64,000 nucleotides of DNA from Hofstenia miamia. Taxonomy: Eukaryota > Xenacoelomorpha > Acoela. The number at the start of each line of letters is the position of its first letter. The stretch's first letter is position 1. The position numbers were made by a program, and so were the translations under genes. Below the pieces are notes generated by a model. It was not told the origin of the DNA and did no database searches. It saw only the letters and a list, made by a program, of their open reading frames with translations. Below, piece after piece: positions 55,168 through 64,000 of this stretch. The stretch spans positions 1-64,000 of the forward strand of contig SCFE01000096.1 of the NCBI GenBank assembly GCA_004352715.1. The letters run 5' to 3'.

Positions 55168-57712
55168 GGACTTTAATCTGTCTCACCTATGTCAGTTCCT
55201 CAACAATAAAGAAAATATAAAGAAGTTTGAATGTGTTAATATTGATTTTGACAACCTGCTAGTTGTTTACTTTTTCTGCGTCAGCAAGGTGAACCACCCT
55301 AAAATCATGGAGAAAATTGAAATCACTTATCAACTTGCCAAAGTAGAGAAGATCCATCTTGTCATGTTCCTGAAAGAAGAGTACCAAGACACCATCCTGG
55401 ACGAGGTCGAAAGTCTACACTTTCGCATGGAGAACTTTACCATTCTATACAGCAGTTCCTACCAGCCCACGAGCATGTTTAACACTCACATAATATCGGC
55501 TACCAAAATCATCTACACAGATCTGCTCCTATGCAAGAAAATTCCGACACATCATCTTGCAGTTGATACTCATCTGATTATTGATACATGCATCCAGACT
55601 CAGTCGCTAGAGTCTATCAACATCAGCTCGCCTGGCCTCTGCTCTGACGTCTCCAACCTACATGTCAGTTTTGCGTTTTCACAAAGTGCAGCTACGCTGC
55701 AAGAAATTGATGAGGTGTGGACTAATTTGAAGGCAGATCATAGCTTGGAGACACAGTGGCCGACTATTAACATCTGGAGCCCCATGTCTCAATACCATCA
55801 ATCTGTCGAGAGAACACTTGCAGAGTTACGCCTGTTGCATGACACCCAAGACTGCCAGAACTTCTCAGAAAAATTGTTCTCAGAGAGATTTGCACCAGCA
55901 ATCCAGTCTTGCAGAGCCATATGGGTCCTTGCCGCTTTCCTCACTGTCGACCCTCACTTGCAGCTACCTATGGACAAGTCCACCAGAGAAAAACTTGCGA
56001 AGCAGTGTCCACATGAGCTTGCAATCAGTCCTGCCGCCTGGAAGGTTAAGAATTGGCTCCTCCACTCATGCTCATTGCCTGCCTCTCCCGGGAAGACCAA
56101 GAAAGCCATGGAACATTATGAGAAATTCTATGCCCATCTCATCGGATCCAGCAGACCCCTTGGTCGCCTACCCCCACAGATGATTGTTAACAATTTAGGA
56201 GTCGCCTTCTTCTTGGACACACTCAAACAGTATATGTGGGGAGCCACCACCAAGACCAAGTTCCCCTCTCTCTGTTATGAATATGCACCTCTGTGCACCC
56301 ATCAACTGATGCGCCATGAGTATGGCTCAACACAGCAATTCCTAGAGTTGGTTGGCCATTATGACGTTTTGTCACACATGGAGATCCTTTTCAACCTGGA
56401 GTGGCTCAATTATTCAGAGTGTGGATACAGTAAACTTACCAAAACCCAGCAGCAGGCTACCAAGGATGGGGAAATCATTCGAATCACTGTCTTAGGGCAA
56501 ACAATAAAAACGACCAAACAGTTTTACCTCAAGGAAGAACTCTCTTCCTCATCAGTGATTGAGGTGCTTCCTGTGACAAATGCCCTTATTGAGGCCGTCA
56601 ACTTAGAAAAGTTCTCTGGGGTCGCCATTTCGCCCAAACTTATGCCCACATGGTCTCTTACAGATAATGATCAGATCTTGACCATCAAACACTGCCCTGA
56701 GGAGCTCACTGAAAAGCCAGCGATTGTTGATAGAGTTGTTGAGCCCAACAACGACAATGACATTTTAGGCCTGATGAAATGGTGCCTCACCAAAATGCTC
56801 ACCAAGGAGGAGTTGGTTCTTATACTATCTCCAGAGCAACAACTCGCCCTGGACGTAGAATGCAACAACGCACGCCTTCATCTTTCTACTGTTCAAATCA
56901 AAAAACTACAGAGCCACAGACTCCACAATGCTTTCTGGGATTCCATCAAGGAAGCCAAGATAAACTACCCCGTAACAATCAGAACAGCCTCCCTCCAGAG
57001 TAAATCCAGTTTTGCCCAACTTGAGAACAACATTGAGAAGAATAACCTTCTCTGCATCCCACCACCTTGTTTAATGGCGCTGCTGATTTTACTGTCATGG
57101 AGAGTGCGCCATGGTAAGAAAAAGGTTTCTGCCCACCTCAGTGATTGCCTCAACTACATTTCAACTGCCTCCAAAGTCAATCAAGCAATGCAGACCAAAG
57201 AGTACAAGGACACCCACGATGCATTGCTAGAAGGCGGTAATTCTGAAGGAGTTTACATACTGGTAGATGGGAAGCTGACTATCAAAGATATCTTCCAGAA
57301 GGGCCAGCCTATCTCTACCCAGTTGGAGAAAATTCACTGCACCATCAACTTGCCTGACCCTCGTGTTGTCATCCTCTTTCAAGCTGGTGGTGACCTAATG
57401 TGGGCCAATAAGGCAGAGACAATAACCCGATATTATGATGTAACTAAGCATATCAAGATCATCACTATGCTATGTGCTGGCATCACTGACCCTGAAGAAA
57501 TGACGCTGCAACAAGTAAACAAGTACTGCTCGCTTTTCATTGACCACGCCACTCATATGGAATCTCTTAGAGAAGTCTTTCTCCACTTCTATCCCGACAC
57601 TAAGATTAGTGCAGAATACGCACATACCTCAGATACAGACGCCTTAATGACTCTTCTCATTGCTCTCAAGGGCCTCCGCCTATATGAGCATTTCTTTGAC
57701 ACCTTCACTTGA
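55121..57712 (+). CDS. ORF3 of family C copy 2, 863 aa, unknown function
   Basis: A long open frame between integrase tail and 3' LTR, overlapping the end of pol by 47 bp in another frame. The first Met gives MACPYWQSTGHTM; the true start is uncertain. Visible parts: an N-terminal strand/helix pattern LLVVYFFCVSKVNHPKIMEK .. IHLVMFLKEE (about 48-87); SCRAIWVLAAFL (about 264-275); WKVKNWLLHS (about 307-316); a proline-rich CIPPPCLMALLILLSWR (about 645-661), which is hydrophobic but short; and a C-terminal block with RVVILFQAGGDLMW, TRYYDVTKHIKIITM and AHTSDTDALMTLLIALKGLR. Homologous to 18863-22186 and 46880-47400. The TGA at 57710-57712 faces TRK in the third copy, and homology continues past it in other frames to about 57929, so about 70 residues are cut off. 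No signal peptide or membrane anchor seen. Not recognised as any known domain. Confidence 0.85.
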   Translation: MACPYWQSTGHTMFNEDFNLSHLCQFLNNKENIKKFECVNIDFDNLLVVYFFCVSKVNHPKIMEKIEITYQLAKVEKIHLVMFLKEEYQDTILDEVESLHFRMENFTILYSSSYQPTSMFNTHIISATKIIYTDLLLCKKIPTHHLAVDTHLIIDTCIQTQSLESINISSPGLCSDVSNLHVSFAFSQSAATLQEIDEVWTNLKADHSLETQWPTINIWSPMSQYHQSVERTLAELRLLHDTQDCQNFSEKLFSERFAPAIQSCRAIWVLAAFLTVDPHLQLPMDKSTREKLAKQCPHELAISPAAWKVKNWLLHSCSLPASPGKTKKAMEHYEKFYAHLIGSSRPLGRLPPQMIVNNLGVAFFLDTLKQYMWGATTKTKFPSLCYEYAPLCTHQLMRHEYGSTQQFLELVGHYDVLSHMEILFNLEWLNYSECGYSKLTKTQQQATKDGEIIRITVLGQTIKTTKQFYLKEELSSSSVIEVLPVTNALIEAVNLEKFSGVAISPKLMPTWSLTDNDQILTIKHCPEELTEKPAIVDRVVEPNNDNDILGLMKWCLTKMLTKEELVLILSPEQQLALDVECNNARLHLSTVQIKKLQSHRLHNAFWDSIKEAKINYPVTIRTASLQSKSSFAQLENNIEKNNLLCIPPPCLMALLILLSWRVRHGKKKVSAHLSDCLNYISTASKVNQAMQTKEYKDTHDALLEGGNSEGVYILVDGKLTIKDIFQKGQPISTQLEKIHCTINLPDPRVVILFQAGGDLMWANKAETITRYYDVTKHIKIITMLCAGITDPEEMTLQQVNKYCSLFIDHATHMESLREVFLHFYPDTKISAEYAHTSDTDALMTLLIALKGLRLYEHFFDTFT

Positions 57713-57929
57713 AGGTTGAACGTCTTGCGTCGAAAAGGCCATATCAGTTCAAGGTTACCTGAGCTTAAGTACTTCCGATTACACCCAAAGGAAGGCACTA
57801 ATGCAGGTCACTAGGCAACCCCGTTATGCAGAAGTTTCATCCTGAGACGATATATTGGCTAAGGAGATGATTGAAGAAGCACAAAAGTTATTGTGTGGTC
57901 CTACCGTTCAACTGCTACCTCAGCCTTAA
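57713..57929 (+). pseudogene. Decayed C-terminal end of ORF3
   Basis: RLNVLRRKGHISSRLPELKY follows the TGA in frame. After a frame change, AKEMIEEAQKLL (about 57858-57893) matches ASEIIKKVAEMV of element A ORF3. It ends at TAA 57927-57929, 20 bp before the LTR, the same place as in element A. Confidence 0.65.
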
Positions 57930-57949
57930 CGTTATAAGGAGTGACATAA

Positions 57950-58849
57950 TGTAGAGTCACCCAGGGCCTCTTTTATTTTTATTTTCAATTTACAGGCACT
58001 CTCAAATTAATTTGGTGCTATTCTGTTAATTAATTGTTAATTTTGTTAATTTTGTGATTATTTTGAACCTAAGTTTCAAACTTAATGATTGTCCCTTCAG
58101 AGCTTTTGTATTACATGTAATTGCTCAGTTAATGTGTGAAGGAAACTGACTTTTGTAAAGAATGGTAAATATTTACCTACTTTTTGTATAAATAGGGCAT
58201 ATGATTGTAAGCAAATGCAAAATAAATTTCGTTCTCACTGGATACCATTTGCTTTTTATTTTTATTATATTTCATTAACCATTTTAGCTCTGGTGTGAAT
58301 TTCATTATTATGAAATTGTAAGATCTGGCGACAATGTAGGAGAACTCCACTGTGCCTGGGGCGATAACTCGCCCCTTGACAGATGTGAGCCTATATTGTG
58401 GTCGCCTTAGGGTTATGTATAGGGATAGGAAAATAAGAGAACTACTATTTATTGATTGAACATGCACAAATTAAAACACACCTCAAATATACTATGCCAT
58501 TGGCAAACACAAATATGTGGTAACTACACGTTTATTAATATCTTATTACATGAGCTGAGGAGATAAACCCAGAGATAAATTATTTGTATTGAGCTAGAAA
58601 TTACAACTTGAGACACACAATTAGCACCTTGGATTTGTAAGGATGGATTCTAAAGGCTTGACTTTGGCGTGATGCCATGTGAATTGGTTGCTACTTAAAC
58701 TGTCTTGGAATTACTTTTCTTTTCTACAATGAAATTGGCAAATTACCAATCTTCTATTGTTTTGTTAGAGCACGGAATGCTCTCAGCAATGGTAATCTTC
58801 TGCAACCTTTGTACTGCTTGAGCCGCTAGAAGCACCCCATGATTCTACA
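57950..58849 (+). repeat. Family C 3' LTR
   Basis: At 900 bp, this runs TGTAGAGTCACCC ... GATTCTACA. TATAAATA is at 58187-58194 and AATAAA at 58221-58226. It is nearly identical to 38039-38880. ATAA follows it and ATAA also precedes the 38039 LTR, but ATAA precedes this LTR too, so a target duplication cannot be claimed. The minus-strand ORF 58177-58467 is chance. Confidence 0.88.
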
Positions 58850-59270
58850 ATAAATATTGACATGTTAGATTCAACAAGAATTACCTCATCATATTTTCAA
58901 TCAAATTATAAAACCTAGTTTATGTGGAAGTTCATATCTAAACAATATTACAAATATTTAAGTGAAAAAATATAGTTGATGCATCAAATGTTACATATGC
59001 TTCACAACAGTTTGATTTTGTTCAAGGAAATTTTACTAAAGCAAAGCAAATCATTTAATGCAGCTATATATTTATGCTGACATGAAATAAGCAAAATTCT
59101 ATTTAATGGAATATGGTGCAAGTTAAAATATCATAGGTGCAGAGCCCTGCACAACACCACATGTAATATATCTAATATTAATCTAAATAATTTTCCACTA
59201 ACAATAAACATATTATTCTCAACTGGATAGGTAATTGAAGGGTTTATTGCATTAACATTTTAAGTTACAT
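58850..59270. other. No gene seen
   Basis: AT-rich flank between two family C LTRs, without a supported ORF. Confidence 0.6.
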
Positions 59271-60175
59271 TGTAGAGTCACTCAGGGACTCTAGTGAAAA
59301 TTTTATTTCTTCTAATTTTTTTTGGCTGAAATTTGTTATACTGTGATCATTGTGACACATTGTTACACCAAATTAGTTAATGATTTTTGAGAGCAGTTTT
59401 ACAATCTAATGATTGTCCCTTTGAACAGTGATAACATGTAATTCATCAATTAAATTTGCAAATGAAATGGAATGCTTGAATTTGTAAGCAAAGGGCTGGT
59501 TGCTATTTTTATTTTGTATAAATATGAGGAAACCATTGTTGAGATGTAGAAATTTATTGCTTTTCACAGAAACTGTGTTTACTCTCTCATTATTGTTTTT
59601 ATAAGTTGTATTAACTGATGGTTATTGTAATTGCTTATGTTTCCAGCAATATTTGGGAGTTACTCCTCTGATCCTGGGATGATGACTTGTTCCTTGACAA
59701 AGGCAGCCCAAATTGTGCACCACATTATGCTAGGTGTATGGGTATGTATAGAGATAAGAAACTCTCTCATTCAAATGCAACATGACAGACACCTATAACA
59801 ACTTACACTGTGATGATATTATGCCACTCACTGGCATGAATGCATGGTAATTACATGCTATTATTACATGAGCTGAGAAATAAGAGAAGAACAGAGATAG
59901 TTTATTGAGCTAGAAATTAAAACATGAGACAAACAGAGTAGCACCATTCAGACAAGTTTTGAACTTCTCATCTTTGCTATCACTTTGGCATGACGCCATA
60001 TGAATTGGTCGTCCTGAATGTTTTTCTTTCTAAACAGTTACTAGTTACTTGGATGAATTACTGATGTTTCTCCCATTAGAATCAGGGCTGATACAAGATG
60101 TTTACTCTTGCAACCTTCTGCCATGACATTATGTTCCTCAGTGCTGTTCTAGTTTCTGCCCCTGATTCTTAAACA
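59271..60175 (+). repeat. Diverged solo-like family C LTR
   Basis: This starts TGTAGAGTCACTCAGGGA. Shared segments follow in order: 'tgattgtccctttgaacag', a TATA-like 'tttgtataaatatgagg' near 59515, 'gatgatgacttgttccttgacaa', and 'atgacgccatatgaattggt' near 59990. It ends near GATTCTTAAACA. No gag or pol follows, so it is a solo LTR or an isolated old copy. Confidence 0.72.
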
Positions 60176-62170
60176 TTTGTGAAAATTTTAAACCTTAATT
60201 GTGTCATGCTTTATGATATTAACACTATTTCACCAAAAAAATTGAATTTCTTAATGAGATACTGGTGCTTTAACATATTAAGTACAAAAATTCTAGAGAT
60301 AGTTGATGTTAGGTTCATTTAACATATTCATTCATAACATTTAACATGATTAAGCATGATTTCATTTATAAAATTACATTTAAAAAATGTGTGCTATGCA
60401 ATTCAGAAATCCCCATGATGACCTGACCTGCTAATGCAAGGAAAATCAGTGATCTAAAAAACTAATGCCTTTTGTTCCTTGTGTTCACCAACCATTCTAA
60501 AAGTCAATTGTACATGGTTCTAATCTAAGTAATGAGGACAGTGACTTTTAGGATGCTTTTTATATAAAAAAAGCAGAGGTGGAATGGCATTCAGATTATT
60601 GATTTTTTTTGGATGATAAATTATCATCTGACAAAAATCAATGGTGGGAATGATTTTCCAACTCCAATTATATTTTGACTGACAAAAAGAGAAATAACAA
60701 CATCTGTTCAATTATTAGTCTGTATTAAAATGTTAGCAATGTTTGCATATTTTGAATTTGAAATATTTTAATTTTAATGATCAATGATTCCCAAGTCTAT
60801 TCCTGCAACTAAGAAAATATTGTCAAGTAGCTATTCAACTAGCTTTACTACTGATCTCACTATCCACTTTTATCAGATGATAAATTAACTGATGATATTA
60901 ATTTAGATGAAAATTTTTTGTAAAGATCTTAACAATTTTTGTAAGATTTCACTATTTGTCAAAAGCATTGCTGGTCTATGAAAATTTCTTTTGATTGTGT
61001 ATAATTGCTCTGTAACATATTAATACTATAGTGTTGAATCAAACTTTGACCAGCTAACATTAGTTATAATAAAAAAATTTAAAAGCAATAGGCAAACTAA
61101 CTTTGCCCAAGTGAACATAGTACTGCATGCACCCTGCATGCACCATTCTTGTGTATGCATAAGCCAGTCCCAAACAAGAAATAGCAATTACCAACATATA
61201 GCTCCTCATATTAAAATTTTAATATATAAGTAACAATTATTACTTCAACAATTTCATGTGAATGAATAGGCCCAAAGTGTCTTTGTATATATTATTTAAC
61301 AATAGGGTAATAATCTTGGTGAATGCAAATTTAAGTTAAATGTTGGAATTTTAAATAGATTTAAAAGTATCATTTTTGAAACTGTGTAAAAATGAATAAA
61401 GGTAATGGATTTTTCTTAGTTTTCAAGGACTTCAAACTTAATCTGTAATTTTGCATAATTTATTCCTATATTAATTTGCATACTCATAATATGATTCAAT
61501 AACTAGCAGAAATATTTACATATATGAAAGATTCGCTTTGATTAAAATCCCTAACTTCAACCAAATTTCAAAATTAAGGTTAATGTATTGGAACTTTAAT
61601 TTTCTGATAGAAACATCTTTTACATTCTTGTAAACCTTGATAATTTCTCATCAAAAGTTTGTCAAGATCTTTCCAAATTACTCTTATAATACTTGATAAA
61701 TACTCCCCAAGTTCATAGCAAAATCTTTGGAATTTCTGTTAGTTATTCAATATCTTATAAAGTTTTGTAATTAATGAAAGAAATGTTCAAGATCTTGCCA
61801 ATTTTTGTAAGTCTCATTTACTAGAGTATTACATTTATAGTATATTAGGTATTTGGATAAAATACAATATTTGATAAACAATTTGTTAAATTTAAATGTT
61901 TCTAGTTATATTTAAGAGTCAATTCTCTGCAAAATTGTTTAAATTTCAATTAAAATATTTCTATTTTGATTAAAGTGCTGAAGTTTATGTATGAAAAAGT
62001 CAATATTTCACATCAAAATTCATAATAAAACATCTTAGTAAATGAGTATTGCATAGGCTTGTTCATAAGATTGAAATTTGATCCCCCTACCTCATTTCAC
62101 GAAATTTTCAATGAGGATCCCTCAAATCATTTGTAAGTATATTATGCTAACTATAATTGTTTTTTGATGA
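60176..62170. other. No gene seen
   Basis: About 2 kb of AT-rich sequence. No coding, RNA or transposon signal is recognised; the 63-codon ORF at 60520-60711 is unsupported. Confidence 0.6.
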
Positions 62171-62582
62171 AAAGGAAGTATTTTTGAGATGGAGAAGCAA
62201 TACAATGGCCATCACATTTTCTCTGTGAATCAATAAAGTGGATTTTGTTGTTCAATAATATAAAATAGGTACGTTGTTTTCTGCTTTGAATTTTTAAAAC
62301 AATAAGATCACATTTATAATGGTGCTTAGACTTAGAATACTGACCCCACAAATTTTCATTAACACCATCCAATCCCAAAGGAAGTATTTTTGAGATGGAG
62401 AAGCAATACAATGGCCATCACATTTTCTCTGTGAATCAATAAAGTGGATTTTGTTGTTCAATAATATAAAATAGGTACGTTGTTTTCTGCTTTGAATTTT
62501 TAAAACAATAAGATCACATTTATAATGGTGCTTAGACTTAGAATACTGACCCCACAAATTTTCATTAACACCATCCAATCCC
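62171..62582 (+). repeat. Tandem duplication, 206 bp x 2
   Basis: The unit starting AAAGGAAGTATTTTTGAGAT occurs at 62171-62376 and again at 62377-62582, with no difference seen by eye. The overlapping minus-strand ORFs 62151-62411 and 62294-62584 only reflect the repeat. Confidence 0.92.
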
Positions 62583-63839
62583 ACCCTCCCTATCCCACAT
62601 CACTCCACCCACCCCACTGTACCCCTCGAGGTTCATGGGGATCCTCATCACACTGGACAACCCTGGGAGTGCGTAATTTATTCAGGCCAATCTTGAAATT
62701 AGATTAGTGATCTTAAAATACAAATTTTTAGGTGTGCCAAAAAACTTGCTTTTGACCCAGATACTCCCCTCCCTTCCAAGATAATTATAAGTAATTCATT
62801 AATACTTAAAATTTATTAATTGTCGAGCATTAAACCTAATATTTTATTGGGTGAAAGAGAATTCATGTTTCTGAAATTGCATTGTGCCTTTCTAAGTTAC
62901 CTTATAAATACTTTAACTAGTTTTAAACTAACTTTACTCTCAACCTGTTTATTCTGTAAGAGAAATGGTTTGATTTTCAAAATTGAGCATATTGTCTTCT
63001 CTTTTTAATACTTCAGTTTTTGACTAGGAAATTATTTGCAAGAAAAGTGTTTACATTAAATACATGTTCAACAAGTAATTGGGTGATCTTTTATGTCTTC
63101 TTTTTACTGAACTAATTCCTACAAATATAAATGATGCAATATCCATTTGTGGGATTTTTTGAAGACATTTTGCCAAGTATGCAAAAGCTTTTCTCTATGA
63201 GGCATTAACTAAACAGCTAAATCAGTAACTCAAATGTGTGCAGTGGGCTAAAATAAATTCAAAAATAAAATCAAACATAACTTGCTATTTTGCTCCATTT
63301 TAGTTTTCACTAAAATGATTTTCCAATGCTTTGTAAATTTATATAAGGATAAACAAAATCGCCAAAAAGCTTATGAAAACATGTGCACTAAGTGTCAAGA
63401 GAATGGTGAAAAACTCACCTTACATTTTAAAGACGTTATAAAAAAATGATGATGTAGAATTACACACACAAATATTTCGAAAAATGCTTTGCAAATGCTA
63501 TGATGTGATTCATATGCAATTTAATGATTAAGTGGTGCTTAAGATACTTTACTATGGATTGAGTTTAAGAATTGTAGACTAGAAATTGCCTGATATCAAT
63601 TTGCTAAAGGGCTAAAAACATTTAAATTGAATCTTTACAAATTGCTTTAAATAATTATCTAAAGCCTAAGAGTAGGTAAATAGTCAGGATTTCTCTACTG
63701 AAATTGATGTGCTTTACTCTGTGATGGCCAGTATAGAACACATTTCTCATTTGAGAGCAAGAAATAGTATAATTGAGAGTTACTTTATCATTTACACTTA
63801 TTGTGGCATCAGTGAGAACTCAACATGCATTTCTACTAT
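62583..63839. other. No gene seen
   Basis: A C/T-rich start (62583-62650) is followed by AT-rich sequence without a supported feature. Confidence 0.6.
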
Positions 63840-64000
63840 TCTATCTTATTGAGGGTTTCAATTTAATGCGTGGATTGACTGCATATATACAATATCTAAT
63901 TAAAGTTAAAGGTGAACAGGAAATTGTGTTAGGGAAGAGTGGCCACACTCGGCCAACCCAATACAGATAACCTTTTAGAGGAGTCGTATAAGACTAGAGC
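63840..64000 (+). repeat. Dispersed repeat, second copy, cut by window end
   Basis: Resembles 36766-36965, with the shared tail AACAGGA..GGCCA.. and ACAGATAACC, then GACTAGAG. It continues beyond the window. Confidence 0.55.

Noticed and set aside
55121-57712. ORF3 as an envelope gene
   Set aside because: No N-terminal signal peptide, no long C-terminal membrane helix, no furin-like site and no cysteine-rich ectodomain pattern. The only hydrophobic stretch (about residues 650-660) is short.
61120-61150. Short GCATGCACC repeat as a CRISPR-like or regulatory array
   Set aside because: It has only two short units, in a eukaryotic context, with no spacer pattern.
1-64000. tRNA, rRNA or host protein genes
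   Set aside because: I looked for T-loop/A-box patterns next to acceptor pairs and for non-transposon ORFs with protein-like composition, and found none convincing. A tRNAscan-SE or blastx run would be needed to be sure.

Overview
This window looks like transposon-packed, AT-rich, non-genic DNA from an animal genome. A marine or freshwater invertebrate is my guess; the sequence does not fix the species. No host gene is recognisable. Almost everything that can be named is a retrotransposon or DNA transposon, many nested or broken. Assembly gaps (two of exactly 1000 N, one of 249 N, one of 20 N, and lone N characters at 3749, 26399, 26645, 27636 and 41014) often sit where one element copy switches to another. 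Parts of the layout may therefore be scaffolding artefacts.

Layout. 1-7128: pieces of Ty3/gypsy-type LTRs. One holds a second LTR family ('LTR-B', TG..CA ends, flanked by CCAG duplications), which in turn holds an apparently intact mariner transposon (1018-2339). 7129-12465 (+): decayed gypsy element 1 (gag, pol). 12466-13605: inverted LTR-B. 13660-17478 (-): decayed element 2, split by a 1-kb gap. 17479-34151 (-): element A, a large gypsy element with two ~1.36-kb LTRs, PBS, gag, a gag-pol frameshift site, pol, and a third open reading frame (ORF3) before the 3' LTR. Its pol is present as about three overlapping partial copies joined at Ns. 34152-36101: a small LTR tail and a broken hAT transposon (-). 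38039-44633 (+): copy 1 of a second gypsy family (family C). 45634-47400 (-): LTR-B, then a family C-like LTR and an ORF3 remnant. 48321-58849 (+): copy 2 of family C with pol and an 863-codon ORF3. 59271-60175: a diverged solo-like family C LTR. The rest, to 64000, is AT-rich sequence with a tandem duplication and a dispersed repeat.

How it fits together. Elements A and C share one plan: LTR - PBS - gag - (-1 frameshift at TTTAAAT followed directly by TAG) - protease/RT/RNase H/integrase with a GPF/Y-type tail - ORF3 - LTR. ORF3 is homologous between the two families and in a third degraded copy. It has no visible signal peptide or membrane anchor, so it does not look like an envelope gene. 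I do not recognise its family. This conserved, non-envelope third ORF and the shared frameshift signal are the most interesting content of the window. Decay elsewhere is dominated by TGA stops, several at ancestral arginine positions, as expected from CpG deamination of methylated transposons.
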